Positions 41,277 to 50,973 of a DNA stretch of 64,000 bases are shown piece by piece. Position 1 is the stretch's first letter; the number at the start of each line of letters is the position of its first letter. The translations under genes were made by a program, and so were the position numbers. The DNA lies in contig CAZBZP010000012.1 in NCBI GenBank assembly GCA_964496435.1, positions 1-64,000 on the forward strand, read 5' to 3'. The notes under the pieces are model-generated. The model was not told the origin of the DNA. It made no database searches and was given only the letters and a program-made list of their open reading frames with translations. The DNA is from Berkiella sp964496435 (lineage in GTDB: Bacteria > Pseudomonadota > Gammaproteobacteria > Berkiellales > Berkiellaceae).

Positions 41277-42401
41277 ATGTTAGACGATACACAAGAACGC
41301 ACAGAACAGGCCACCCCGAAAAAGGAGAAAGAGTCCAAAGAGCGGGGACTGGTCGCGCGCTCGCGTGAATTTAATACCTTTGTCATTTTGTTTTTCGGCA
41401 GCATTTCTTTTATGATTTTTGGTCAATACCTCTATTCTAAAATGCATCGCCTGTTCATTCAATTTTTTACTTTCGACACCCAGACCTTGGCTAATGATAA
41501 TATGATGTTAGTCAATTTAAAGACGGGGATGGTTTCCGGTTTTTATATGTTGTTGCCGATTGCTATTTTAATTGTGGTAGCAAGTCTATTAGGTGCCTAT
41601 TTAATGGGTGGATGGACAATGTCCTGGGGTAATGTTGCGCCCAAATTGGAAAGATTAGATCCCATTAAAGGTTTGCAACGAATTTTTTCCTTAAAAGGTG
41701 TAATGGAATTAGTTAAATCAATTATCAAAGTGAGCTTGGTTTTTGTCGCAGGGTTTCTTATCTACCGTTTCTACTTTCAAGATATCATTTATTTAAGTTT
41801 TCTTGATTTAAAGCCTGGTTTGAGCCAAGCAGTAAATGTGTTGATTTATTCATTTCTAATATTGGTTTGTAGTTTAATCGTTGTTTCGCTCTTTGATATA
41901 CCTTTTCAAATTTGGGACTATCGTCGTCAGTTAATGATGACCAAGCAAGAAGTAAGAGACGAATATAAAGAAACAGAAGGTAAACCTGAAGTTAAATCCA
42001 AATTGCGCAGGATGCAACGTGAAATGGCTTCTCGTCGTATGATGACAGAAGTACCTAAGGCTGATGTTATCATCACCAACCCAACCCACTTTGCTGTTGC
42101 CTTAAAATATGATGAATCAAAAATGAAAGCGCCTGTTGTTGTTGCAAAAGGTGCTGATGAAGTGGCGATGAAAATTATTGAGCTTGGGAAAACACATTCG
42201 GTGCCAACCATTTCAGCACCACCGCTTGCACGTTCCATTTTCTTCCATACAGAAATTGGTGCCGAGATACATCAAAAATTATATGTGGCGGTCGCGCAGA
42301 TATTGGCTTATGTGCATCAACTTAAACAGTATCGACGCGGCAAAACGAAAAGACCCAAAGTTCCAACAAAATTTGATATACCAACCGATATGTTAAGATA
42401 G
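41277..42401 (+). CDS. flhB: flagellar export switch protein FlhB
   Basis: A 374-residue membrane protein that switches export from hook to filament substrates. The N-terminus (EERTEQATPKKEKESKERG-like) is charged, four membrane helices span about residues 30-210, and the cytoplasmic domain contains the autocleavage motif NPTH in ITNPTHFAVALKYDESKMKAPVVVAKG (about 265-292). Typical size. It would be triggered by FliK. Confidence 0.97.
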   Translation: MLDDTQERTEQATPKKEKESKERGLVARSREFNTFVILFFGSISFMIFGQYLYSKMHRLFIQFFTFDTQTLANDNMMLVNLKTGMVSGFYMLLPIAILIVVASLLGAYLMGGWTMSWGNVAPKLERLDPIKGLQRIFSLKGVMELVKSIIKVSLVFVAGFLIYRFYFQDIIYLSFLDLKPGLSQAVNVLIYSFLILVCSLIVVSLFDIPFQIWDYRRQLMMTKQEVRDEYKETEGKPEVKSKLRRMQREMASRRMMTEVPKADVIITNPTHFAVALKYDESKMKAPVVVAKGADEVAMKIIELGKTHSVPTISAPPLARSIFFHTEIGAEIHQKLYVAVAQILAYVHQLKQYRRGKTKRPKVPTKFDIPTDMLR

Positions 42402-42409
42402 GTGATTGA

Positions 42410-44515
42410 ATGTCATTAATGAAAAGCTTTCAACAATATCGGCCTTATTCCAACATTGGCATAGGGGTACCCTTATTTGTCATCATGCTTTTAGCAATGA
42501 TGATATTGCCTTTGCCACCATTTTTATTAGATATTTTTTTCACCTTCAACATCAGCTTGGCTTTATTGGTTCTCTTAGCGGGTACTTATACTTTACGCCC
42601 CTTGGACTTTAGCATTTTCCCTATGGTCTTGTTGTTAGCCACTTTATTACGTTTAGCCTTGAATATTGCTTCAACACGGGTGGTATTACTGGAAGGGCAC
42701 ACGGGCACAAATGCCGCAGGTAAGGTAGTAGAATCATTTGGTGAAGTGGTGATTGGCGGTAACTATACTGTCGGTTTCGTGGTGTTCTTAATTTTAGTCA
42801 TTATTAACTTTATCGTTGTGACTAAAGGCGCTAGCCGTATTTCTGAAGTAAGCGCAAGATTTACCTTGGATTCTATGCCTGGTAAACAAATGTCAATCGA
42901 TGCTGACTTAAACGCAGGCGTCATAACCCAAGAAGAAGCACGCATTCGCCGTCAAGATGTTTCAGCAGAGGCGGATTTCTACGGCGCAATGGACGGTGCG
43001 AGTAAATTCGTACGTGGGGATGCCATAGCAGGTATTCTTATCCTTTTAATTAACATTATCGGCGGGATTATCATTGGTACCTTGCAACATGATTTATCTA
43101 TCGATGATGCCTTCAGAGTGTATGGTCTTCTCACGATTGGTGATGGCTTGGTTGCACAAATTCCTTCACTTTTGCTCTCGACAGCTGCTGCCATCATGGT
43201 TACACGTGTTTCCTCCTCACATGATGTTTCGACGCAAGTTAAAGATCAATTAGTATATCAATTTAAGCCGCTATTTATTTCAAGCATCGTATTAGCGGTT
43301 TTGGGTATTATCCCAGGCATGCCCCATTTGGTATTTTTGGGTATATCTGCTTTATTGGGCTTTGGCGCTTACTATCTACAATATTCCCAAACACAAAAGA
43401 AAACCATTGAATCATCTAAAACACAAACAAACCAAGATCCATCACAACAAAAAGCAAATGGTGAGCCTGAAATTAAAGAAGTCAGTTGGGATGATGTACC
43501 GGTGTTGGATGACATCAGTTTGGAAGTAGGCTACAAATTGATCTCTTTGGTTGAAGCTAAAACTGGCGGGGAATTATTAAACCGCATAAAAGGTGTACGC
43601 AAAAAGCTTTCTCAAGAACTTGGCTTTCTTATTCCCAGTATTCATATTAGAGATGATCTTAATTTAGGGCCAACTTCTTATAAAATCTCACTTTTAGGCG
43701 TAACTTTGGGTGAATCGGATGTTTTTGCTGATAAAGACATGGCGATTAATTCAGGACAAGTCTTAGGTAAAATTGATGGGATCCCCACGAAGGATCCTGC
43801 TTTTGGCTTAGAAGCGGTATGGATTAATAAATCCGAAAAAGAGCAAGCACAAACATTGGGATATACGGTTGTTGATTCCAGTACCGTGATAGCAACCCAT
43901 TTAAGTCAAATTATCCAAGATTATGCACATCAACTCCTTGGTTACCAAGAAGCACAAAAGATCCTTGATATTCTCTCCAAGAGCGCCCCTAAACTGGTTG
44001 ATGACTTGGTTCCCGATAAGCTCTCCTTGTCAATTGTTGTTAAGATTTTCCAAAACCTGCTTGAGGAACATGTACCCCTGCGGGATAGTAAAACCATCAT
44101 AGAGACCCTGTCAGAATATGCACAAAAGAGTCAAGAACCCGGCACATTGACTGAAATGGTCAGGGCTGCATTAGGCAGATTAATAGTTCAGCAACTCAAT
44201 GGCTCTTCACCTGAGGTCCCCGTTGTGACCTTAGATCCAAACTTGGAACAGATCTTGCTGCAGTCTCTTCATGCAGGAGGAAGCGAGGGGGGAGCGGTCG
44301 ATCCGAACTTGATGGATAAAATGCAAAAAACTGTTGTTCAATTTGCAAACAAGCAAGAGGTATTAGGGTTGCCTGCCATACTGCTTGTACATCCAAGTCT
44401 TCGACGATTGCTATCTAAGCTATTAAGACATTTTGCTAAGAATTTATCGGTATTGTCCTTTAAAGAAATACCGGATGAAAAACAGATTAAAGTTATATCA
44501 ACATTAGGGTTTTAA
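42410..44515 (+). CDS. flhA: flagellar export protein FlhA
   Basis: A 701-residue export gate component. Eight N-terminal membrane helices include RLALNIASTRVVLLEGHTG and the conserved FHIPEP-type region VSEVSARFTLDSMPGKQMSIDADLNAG. The cytoplasmic C-terminal domain starts at about residue 350, with LGFLIPSIHIRDDLNLGPTSYKISLLG. Length matches the family. It starts eight bases after flhB and is followed eight bases later by flhF. Confidence 0.97.
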   Translation: MSLMKSFQQYRPYSNIGIGVPLFVIMLLAMMILPLPPFLLDIFFTFNISLALLVLLAGTYTLRPLDFSIFPMVLLLATLLRLALNIASTRVVLLEGHTGTNAAGKVVESFGEVVIGGNYTVGFVVFLILVIINFIVVTKGASRISEVSARFTLDSMPGKQMSIDADLNAGVITQEEARIRRQDVSAEADFYGAMDGASKFVRGDAIAGILILLINIIGGIIIGTLQHDLSIDDAFRVYGLLTIGDGLVAQIPSLLLSTAAAIMVTRVSSSHDVSTQVKDQLVYQFKPLFISSIVLAVLGIIPGMPHLVFLGISALLGFGAYYLQYSQTQKKTIESSKTQTNQDPSQQKANGEPEIKEVSWDDVPVLDDISLEVGYKLISLVEAKTGGELLNRIKGVRKKLSQELGFLIPSIHIRDDLNLGPTSYKISLLGVTLGESDVFADKDMAINSGQVLGKIDGIPTKDPAFGLEAVWINKSEKEQAQTLGYTVVDSSTVIATHLSQIIQDYAHQLLGYQEAQKILDILSKSAPKLVDDLVPDKLSLSIVVKIFQNLLEEHVPLRDSKTIIETLSEYAQKSQEPGTLTEMVRAALGRLIVQQLNGSSPEVPVVTLDPNLEQILLQSLHAGGSEGGAVDPNLMDKMQKTVVQFANKQEVLGLPAILLVHPSLRRLLSKLLRHFAKNLSVLSFKEIPDEKQIKVISTLGF

Positions 44516-44523
44516 AATTATCT

Positions 44524-45747
44524 ATGAAAACTCAAGAGAACGCACGTGAATTTATCGCTTTAACGACAAGTGCTGCATTAAAGCAAGTGAAAGCCTCATT
44601 TGGTCCAGATGCTATCATTTTGTCACAGCAAAACATCGGTAATAAAGTGCGTATACTTGCACTACCAGCTTATGCTGCAGTACCTAAAGCACACCCTAAT
44701 GAAATTAAACATAAAGTAGCTATAGCTTCGGTTGATGATGCCATAGAGTTTGAGCCTGAAGTTCAGCAAGAAGACTATTATTCAAAAGAGGCTAACACCT
44801 ATAGCCGAATTTCATCATTATCCAAGCAAGAGAATAGCCTGATTTCAGATGAAGTCTCCAGTTATATTAAAAATGAATTAGAATCAATCAAAGATTTAAT
44901 AAAAGAACAACAACTCAAAGAAAAGCATCAAAAAGCAAATCCTGCTGATTTTAATGTTAATCAGCTTGCCATGATGAGAACCTTACATAAAGTAAAGTTT
45001 CACTCAAGCTTAGTCAATGAGCTCTTGGCTGATTTACCCACAGATTGTGGCATAGAGGCTTCTTGGCATTATGTTATTAACAAGCTAACCGATAAGTTAG
45101 TATTTGATAATAGCGGCTTTTCAGCCAAGAGAGTTAAAACATTTTTAGGGCCAAGCGGTGTTGGTAAATCCTTACTGTTGGCTAAATTATTGATTTATTT
45201 TGCGAATAGGCCCCTACAACAGAATTTTTCTATTATTTTTGTTAATAACTCAAATTTAAAGGTCTTAGAAGAATCTAAGGTCTATGCACGACTCTTTAAT
45301 GTGCCAACCTATTATGCTGAAAGTTTAGAAGAATTGGAAAGTGCTTATCGCAAATCCTTTGATAAAAAGCACGTCTTTATTGATTTTCCTGCCCATGATT
45401 TTGGATGTGCAGAAAACAATTTTTACCTTGAGTTTATTCAAAAATACAGAGATGAAATTGATAATACGTTGGTTGTTTCTTCTCACTGCGACTTTGATCA
45501 TATCAATAGATTATATAATGCTATCCAACCCCACTTAATTGATGCACTTTCTATTACAAAATTAGATGAAAATAATGCGTTTGAAGAGATAATCAGCTTT
45601 TTAATTAGCAAACAGCTTCCTTTAAGAAATTTAAGTTATGGAAACTTAAATTTTTCAAATGGCTATTCCTCTAGGCTTATCTTTGCTGAAAAACAGTATA
45701 TCCATGATTATTTCAGCAATCGATTGATCAATGGCATACATTCATAG
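44524..45747 (+). CDS. flhF: flagellar placement GTPase FlhF, degenerate motifs
   Basis: A 407-residue SRP-type protein that recruits the first basal-body parts to the pole. The N-terminus (ALKQVKASFGPDAIILSQQNIGNKVRILA) is typical. The G domain has G1 FLGPSGVGKSLLLAKLL (about 213), where FlhF normally has GVGKTTT. G3 is FIDFPAHDFG (about 286) instead of DTAG. G4 TKLDE (about 345) is intact. The C-terminal segment that usually reads GQ-VPEDL is also changed. It overlaps flhG by the length of that gene's leader only. Position and overall fold are clear; catalytic competence is doubtful. Confidence 0.88.
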   Translation: MKTQENAREFIALTTSAALKQVKASFGPDAIILSQQNIGNKVRILALPAYAAVPKAHPNEIKHKVAIASVDDAIEFEPEVQQEDYYSKEANTYSRISSLSKQENSLISDEVSSYIKNELESIKDLIKEQQLKEKHQKANPADFNVNQLAMMRTLHKVKFHSSLVNELLADLPTDCGIEASWHYVINKLTDKLVFDNSGFSAKRVKTFLGPSGVGKSLLLAKLLIYFANRPLQQNFSIIFVNNSNLKVLEESKVYARLFNVPTYYAESLEELESAYRKSFDKKHVFIDFPAHDFGCAENNFYLEFIQKYRDEIDNTLVVSSHCDFDHINRLYNAIQPHLIDALSITKLDENNAFEEIISFLISKQLPLRNLSYGNLNFSNGYSSRLIFAEKQYIHDYFSNRLINGIHS

Positions 45748-45757
45748 GAGTAATAAT

Positions 45758-46609
45758 ATGTCTCATATGCCCGTATCGATTCAAGATAAGACCCGCCCCA
45801 TACAAGTTGTGGCTGTTACAGGTGGCAAGGGAGGCGTTGGTAAAACCAACGTGGCTGTGAATTTAGGTGTAAGCCTTGCAAGACAAGGTAAGAGCGTATA
45901 CCTCTTTGATGCAGATTTAGGTTTATCCAATGTAGATGTTGTGCTTGGTTTGAAACCCAGCCTTACCATTGCCGATGTCATTCATCAGCATTGTAGTTTG
46001 CAAGATATTATTCTCACAGGTCCTCAAGGATTAAAAATTATACCCGGTGCTTCAGGTGTGCAATCCTTGGTTCAAATGCAGGCCAAAGATTACGCAGGCT
46101 TGATAGATTCTTTTAAAGTCTTAGCAGGTCAATTAGATACACTCATCATAGATACAGCAGCAGGGATCTCTGATTCTGTTGTGCGATTTGCATTGGCAGG
46201 TCATGAAATTATTGTTGTTGTTTGTGATGAGCCCGCGTCAATCATGGATGCTTATGCCTTAATCAAAGTGCTCCATCTTTCTTATGGCATTTCTCGTTTT
46301 CGAATTGTTGTGAATATGTCTAGTAGTTTATATGAAGCAAAAAAATTATTTGCTAAGCTAACTAATGTAGCAGATAGATTTTTAAATGTGGTATTGCACT
46401 TTTTAGGGTGGATACCAGAGGACGAATTGCTTCGTAAGGCTATCAAACAACAGTGTGCAGTCGTTGAGGCATATCCAAGTTGTAAAGCGTCGCAATGTTT
46501 TTGGGACTTAGCCCAAAACCTTTCGGCACTACGCTTGGCTAAACATGATGGTGGTTATGCGCAATTTTTTATTGAGCAAATGATTAGAGCACAAATAGTG
46601 GTTCAGTAG
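45758..46609 (+). CDS. flhG: flagellar number regulator FlhG/FleN (MinD-like ATPase)
   Basis: A 283-residue MinD/ParA-family ATPase that limits flagellar number and, in pseudomonads, antagonises FleQ. The start is the ATG at 45758 behind AGGAGT; an in-frame ATG at 45731 lies within flhF. The deviant Walker A is VTGGKGGVGKTNVAVNLGVSLARQGKSVYLFDADLGLSNVDVVLGL (about 19-64), and the TLIIDTAAGISDSVVRFALAGHEIIVVVCDEP block is conserved. Its usual FleQ contact may be altered, since FleQ here lacks its N-terminal domain. Confidence 0.95.
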   Translation: MSHMPVSIQDKTRPIQVVAVTGGKGGVGKTNVAVNLGVSLARQGKSVYLFDADLGLSNVDVVLGLKPSLTIADVIHQHCSLQDIILTGPQGLKIIPGASGVQSLVQMQAKDYAGLIDSFKVLAGQLDTLIIDTAAGISDSVVRFALAGHEIIVVVCDEPASIMDAYALIKVLHLSYGISRFRIVVNMSSSLYEAKKLFAKLTNVADRFLNVVLHFLGWIPEDELLRKAIKQQCAVVEAYPSCKASQCFWDLAQNLSALRLAKHDGGYAQFFIEQMIRAQIVVQ

Positions 46610-46618
46610 GGGTAAAGG

Positions 46619-47341
46619 ATGAATGGAGCAGCCCTATATAAATCTGTTCAATTGGATGCAGATGATACTTTTATCAAGGAATATGCACCTTTAGTAAAGC
46701 GTATTGCCCATCATTTACTAGCGAGATTGCCATCCATAATACAAGCAGATGATTTAATTCAAGCCGGCATGATTGGTCTGATTGAAGCCGCCCGCAATTT
46801 TGATGAAACCAAAGGCGCCACCTTTATTACCTACGCAGGTATTAGAATTCGTGGAGCCATGTTGGATGAAATCAGAAAAGGGGATTGGGCGCCACGTTCT
46901 GTTCACAAGAACACACGGCGTGTTGCAGCGGCCATGCGTGAAGTGGAGAACGCGACTGGTAGAGATGCCAGGGATGTTGATGTCGCTAATTCTCTGAGCA
47001 TGACCTTGGAAGAGTACCATCAGATTCTACAGGACTCTAATAGCTCTAAAATCTTCGCATTTGAAGATTTAGGGGTGAATGAAGAAGCCCTAGACTGTCC
47101 CACCACCAATCCGATTTCAGGGCCCTTAGAAGGCATCCAACGCGATGACTTTAAGCAAAAGCTCGGCATGGAGATAGCCAAGCTGCCTGAACGTGAGAAA
47201 CTGGTTCTGGCGCTTTACTACGATGAAGAATTAAACTTGCGTGAAGTAGGTGAAGTGCTGGGTGTGAGTGAGTCGCGGATTAGCCAAATCCACTCTCAGG
47301 CGATGCTGAGATTGAAGTCCAGATTGGTAAATTGGAAATGA
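46619..47341 (+). CDS. fliA: flagellar sigma factor FliA (sigma-28)
   Basis: A 240-residue RNA polymerase sigma factor for late flagellar genes. Region 2 has LIQAGMIGLIEAARNFDETKGATFITYAGIRIRGAMLDEIRKGDWAPRSVHK, region 3 follows, and region 4 ends with REKLVLALYYDEELNLREVGEVLGVSESRISQIHSQAMLRLKSRL. Two matching promoters lie before fliC1 and fliC2. Inhibited by FlgM (4.8-5.1 kb). It ends the long fliK-to-fliA stretch; cheY and cheZ, which follow it in many relatives, are absent here. Confidence 0.97.
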   Translation: MNGAALYKSVQLDADDTFIKEYAPLVKRIAHHLLARLPSIIQADDLIQAGMIGLIEAARNFDETKGATFITYAGIRIRGAMLDEIRKGDWAPRSVHKNTRRVAAAMREVENATGRDARDVDVANSLSMTLEEYHQILQDSNSSKIFAFEDLGVNEEALDCPTTNPISGPLEGIQRDDFKQKLGMEIAKLPEREKLVLALYYDEELNLREVGEVLGVSESRISQIHSQAMLRLKSRLVNWK

Positions 47342-47472
47342 GAAAGAGCCAAGCCATGGCGAAGTCGGAGTGAAACCCGGCGAAGCCTTTGGCATTGATG
47401 GCTATTTGCCTTTATAAATCTTGCAACTAAGCTAGAATTAAAACAGGTGTTTAGCGTTTGCTGGGGTTGGCA

Positions 47473-47871
47473 ATGAAATTAGAAACAATCTTGTTGATGT
47501 CCTTAGGGTTAAATCTATTTACCTTAATCGTTTCTTACTACACCTTGCGTCGTTATAAAAAAATCGTAAAACTTTCCAACCTTATCTACGACAAGCTCAG
47601 CTTTTCACAAAGCGTAAGTAAAGGTCTTGAAGAAGATTTTAAGCAGAGTTTGCATAAGCATCTTAAAATCGACGAGTTTTCAGAAGTTGCAACGCAACAA
47701 CCAGAGCAGACTGCCCAAGAAGCTGATCCCCTTATGGAGCTTAAGGAAACAGATTTTCCCTTTGAAAGTCCCACGCGAGTTATGACAAAAGCAGAATCCC
47801 ACCTGGTTAAAGTGCTACAGGCAAAATATTCCATTAATGATCATGAAGATCCCCATCCAGCAGGCAATTAA
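47473..47871 (+). CDS. hypothetical single-pass membrane protein
   Basis: A 132-residue protein starting at the ATG at 47473, preceded by TGGGGTTGG. One N-terminal helix (about residues 3-22, ETILLMSLGLNLFTLIVSYYTL) is followed by a basic stretch (RRYKKIVK) and a polar, acidic cytoplasmic region ending in LVKVLQAKYSINDHEDPHPAG. No family recognised. It follows fliA by 131 bases on the same strand, where other polar-flagellate bacteria often have small membrane proteins of chemotaxis or DUF2802 type; the general layout resembles DUF2802, but I am unsure. Confidence 0.6.
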   Translation: MKLETILLMSLGLNLFTLIVSYYTLRRYKKIVKLSNLIYDKLSFSQSVSKGLEEDFKQSLHKHLKIDEFSEVATQQPEQTAQEADPLMELKETDFPFESPTRVMTKAESHLVKVLQAKYSINDHEDPHPAGN

Positions 47872-47904
47872 AAGAAAGCTGGCTAACGTAAGTAAGCTTG
47901 TAAA

Positions 47905-47934
47905 TTGACATAGACTTTGCCTTCGCTTTAGAAT
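47905..47934 (+). promoter_or_regulatory. sigma-70 promoter for the 611-aa membrane protein
   Basis: TTGACA at 47905-47910 and TAGAAT at 47929-47934 with an 18-base spacer; both elements are near-consensus. The start of the following gene is 35 bases downstream, indicating a transcription unit separate from the flagellar genes. Confidence 0.6.
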
Positions 47935-47968
47935 CTTACCCAAATTAAATCTAGTTAGTAGTTGTCCC

Positions 47969-49804
47969 ATGTTAAACGCATTTAACAATCTACCAGTGAT
48001 TAGCTGGGTGATAGATCAATTTTATGAGCATTGCGATCTTGTGCAAGCGCAGCAAATGCCTGATAACTTAGCGGAAATTCCCGGGCGTTCGCCTTATGCT
48101 TATGTTATAACTGCTCAGTCAATTTATCTCATTAATAGACAAAACAACAGCCAACAACAAACTCAATTAAGCGATCAAAACGCACTTGCGCTAAGGCAAC
48201 GTTTAAGATTAGAACCTTTAGAAAATGATCAGCCATTATGTTTAGTTGAAGAGAGCGCTTCTATAGAGAAAATCAGAGCGCTTACCACCGCTAGCCAGCT
48301 GATGCTGCCTAAAACTATCATGCCCATCATCAATGCTTTGGTTATTTCTCTCTTTTTAGGGCTAGGTTCTTATGCTTATATTTTGATATCCCCATTTTTA
48401 TTGGGTTATATCTTTCATCAAAGAAGAGCGATACGACAACGTTTAGGGCATTATTTTAGAAATTTTCGTGGCAATCTTGCTGATTTGCCGCATCGATTTG
48501 GTGAATGGGCTGCAGACTTTGTCTTAACAAACGCTGTAGGCATATTTCGGATCTTCAGCTCATTATCCATTTTATTGCTACTGGGTTTAAACACCTGGAG
48601 TATTGTTGCAATATATGGGATATATCGCTTCCCCGATCTAGAATGGGTTCGATTTTTCAAAAACACCTTAAATAATATTCAAAGTTTTGGTTTTGGCTTT
48701 TTTAATCGCACAGTTGGACGTCGCTCGTTTTACGTTAAACTTAGCATGGGCTGTGCGATGGCAATTTATGTGGCGCTAGAAGCCTATACCGGCGGCGCAT
48801 TGGCTGTGGTTGCAACCGGGCTTTTATTTGTACAAAGCATTGCCATCGTTATTGGCTTTAAAGCGCTGTTTAGAGATCTATATTACACATTAAAAAACCC
48901 GATTAAAGTCCTTTTAAAGCATACTGGCAAGATTTGGGGCGCTTTGTGGGGGCGTTACCTGGCCTACATGTTTTTTACAGGGCGCGTAGAAGGTACATTA
49001 GGGCCGGCAGTGGGCCATGTTATACATAATGGTATTTTCTCGGGATTATTTTCCTCCTTCTTGATGCCAGTAGGTTGGTTTACAACCCACAAGGGAATGT
49101 TATTTATTGCTCGTTTACAGAATTTTTTCAATAATGTCTTAACAAGTATTTTTATTACCACAGAAATGCAAACCCAAGGTACCTTCTATGGCACAGTAGG
49201 TCCAACTTTATTGCAGCTTTTTTCTTTTATGTTAATAGGTTGTGCCGTTGGTTATTTATTTGAAAGGGCGCTTAACTATTTTAACCCGATTATAAGGCAG
49301 GAAACCCCAAGAGTAGTGGCATCGACCTTGCGCCAAGTGGAAAGCTTTAATAATAACATCAGAAACAGAAGCCACTTTTCCTTGTGGCATATTGCTTACG
49401 TGGCGATGATGACACCGCTGATGATGCAAACACAAATTGGTACGATGATGTTAGGTATTGCTGCCGGCAATCTTGCTGGTGCCACCTTTTTAACTGCGCT
49501 AGCAGCGACTTTTGCTTATGGTAGTGTTCGTTTAGGTGTCTATTGTATTAGGCGATTGAGAAGAGGTGCAGTTGCTGCGCAAGCTATCCCAGCAGTAGCG
49601 CCATCAGTTGTTAACATACAACTTGTTGCTGCTATACCTCAAAGTATCCCAGCAGAAGTTATGCCATCTGTTGTAGAAGAGGTTGTGCCTATTTTACCTG
49701 CCTTTAGGCCGCAAGCAGTGCAACCAACAAGGCGAACACGCGCGCAAACAAGACAACAACAAGCGCCAATCCCACAACCAGATGAGCATAGACCGCAAAT
49801 ATAA
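47969..49804 (+). CDS. polytopic membrane protein of unknown function (611 aa)
   Basis: A large protein I cannot assign. The first 110 residues are soluble (NAFNNLPVISWVIDQFYEHCDLVQAQQ, and LEPLENDQPLCLVEES). At least six hydrophobic segments follow, at about 115-150, 185-215, 250-300, 340-370, 408-430 and 480-525. The last 70 residues are Pro/Ala/Gln-rich with basic clusters (RRTRAQTRQQQ), suggesting a disordered tail. No signal peptide. It has its own sigma-70-type promoter. The tail and lack of relatives could fit a host-interaction protein, but this is speculation. It is convergent with sohB, with only 17 bases between their ends. Confidence 0.75.
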   Translation: MLNAFNNLPVISWVIDQFYEHCDLVQAQQMPDNLAEIPGRSPYAYVITAQSIYLINRQNNSQQQTQLSDQNALALRQRLRLEPLENDQPLCLVEESASIEKIRALTTASQLMLPKTIMPIINALVISLFLGLGSYAYILISPFLLGYIFHQRRAIRQRLGHYFRNFRGNLADLPHRFGEWAADFVLTNAVGIFRIFSSLSILLLLGLNTWSIVAIYGIYRFPDLEWVRFFKNTLNNIQSFGFGFFNRTVGRRSFYVKLSMGCAMAIYVALEAYTGGALAVVATGLLFVQSIAIVIGFKALFRDLYYTLKNPIKVLLKHTGKIWGALWGRYLAYMFFTGRVEGTLGPAVGHVIHNGIFSGLFSSFLMPVGWFTTHKGMLFIARLQNFFNNVLTSIFITTEMQTQGTFYGTVGPTLLQLFSFMLIGCAVGYLFERALNYFNPIIRQETPRVVASTLRQVESFNNNIRNRSHFSLWHIAYVAMMTPLMMQTQIGTMMLGIAAGNLAGATFLTALAATFAYGSVRLGVYCIRRLRRGAVAAQAIPAVAPSVVNIQLVAAIPQSIPAEVMPSVVEEVVPILPAFRPQAVQPTRRTRAQTRQQQAPIPQPDEHRPQI

Positions 49805-49821
49805 CCTCTATGCTGCTTTTT

Positions 49822-50859
49822 TTATAAAGGTGCTTTTTGTGTTTTTGGCAACCAGCGCAAAAAGCATTTTTCAAAAAACAGGACCATAGAGCTACTCAGT
49901 TTATCTGAAAGACTTTGTTTGATTTCATAGCCGATTTCAAATACTTGCATTTCTTGTGCTTTGGCACCAATAAAATCATCACTGGTCTGAATTTCATCGA
50001 TTAATTTAAGTTCAATAGCCTGAATACCATGCCAATGTTCACCGGTAGCAACTTGGGCTATATCGACTTGGGAACGATGATGCCGGATAAAATCTTTAAA
50101 CAGGCCATGCGTTTCTTCAATTTCTTCTTGGAATTTTTGGCGTGCTTTGTCAGTATTTTCGCCAAACATGGTTAAAGTACGCTTAAACTCTCCAGCTGTG
50201 TGTAATTCAAAATCAATATCATTTTTTTCTAAGAGGCGATGAAAATTGGGTAATTGCGCAACAACCCCAATGGAGCCCACGATAGCAAAGGGGGCAGCAA
50301 TAATTTTATTGGCCACACAAGCCATTAAGTAGCCACCACTGGCTGCTACTTTATCAATCGCTACCGTCAAGTGGAGATTGCGTTGGCGAATTCTATCAAG
50401 CTGGGAAGCCGCTAAACCATAACTGTGCACAAAGCCGCCTGCGCTTTCAAGGACAACTAAAACTTCATCTTGAGCAGTGGCTACTTCTACTATTGCGGTG
50501 ATGACTTCTCGCAGCTCTTCAACCTCGCTGGCGCGCATATCGCCATCAAAGCGAACAACGAATAAACGTTTCTCAGGTTCTTTGTGATCTTTGCTTTCTT
50601 TCTTTTCTTTTTTCTCTTTGGCTTTTTGAGCTTTTTGCCATTTCTTGAGAGCGCCTTTGGACAAGGTCTCTGTTTGCATATAGTCCTTAACCTCATCCAA
50701 TTTTTCATTGATGGGGTTAATCACGAGTACACCATCTTCTGTTTTGGATTTGGCTTTCAGGGCCATTGCTAACAAAGCCGAGACTGTAAAAAGCAGACCT
50801 ATAACAAATGTTAGTGTTTTAGCTAAAAACAGACCATATTGAGATAAAAAATCGAGCAT
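49822..50859 (-). CDS. sohB: inner-membrane S49 peptidase SohB
   Basis: A 345-residue serine peptidase of the SppA/SohB family. An N-terminal membrane helix (about 10-32, LFLAKTLTFVIGLLFTVSALLAM) and a Lys/Glu-rich linker (about 70-97) precede the ClpP-like catalytic domain. The nucleophile Ser lies in VAASGGYLMACVANKIIAAPFAIVGSIGVV, and the general-base Lys in TAGEFKRTLT. Length is close to E. coli SohB (349). It is divergent from ccmA, with a 114-base shared promoter region. Confidence 0.93.
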   Translation of the reverse strand: MLDFLSQYGLFLAKTLTFVIGLLFTVSALLAMALKAKSKTEDGVLVINPINEKLDEVKDYMQTETLSKGALKKWQKAQKAKEKKEKKESKDHKEPEKRLFVVRFDGDMRASEVEELREVITAIVEVATAQDEVLVVLESAGGFVHSYGLAASQLDRIRQRNLHLTVAIDKVAASGGYLMACVANKIIAAPFAIVGSIGVVAQLPNFHRLLEKNDIDFELHTAGEFKRTLTMFGENTDKARQKFQEEIEETHGLFKDFIRHHRSQVDIAQVATGEHWHGIQAIELKLIDEIQTSDDFIGAKAQEMQVFEIGYEIKQSLSDKLSSSMVLFFEKCFLRWLPKTQKAPL

Positions 50860-50973
50860 TGACCCTCACCTTACATTTTTTTGCTATTTTGCTAGCAATA
50901 CTAAGCTGCTACGCATTGCTTATATTAAAGGAAAGTGACACCATTCATCCATCCTTAAACTTAAGATTAGTTC

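Noticed and set aside
47342..47457. TTTGGCATTGATGGC as a sigma-54 promoter after fliA
   Set aside because: The -24 half is good but there is no GC at the required -12 distance.
50860..50973. Promoter pair between sohB and ccmA
   Set aside because: The region must hold divergent promoters, but no -35/-10 combination is strong enough to place them.
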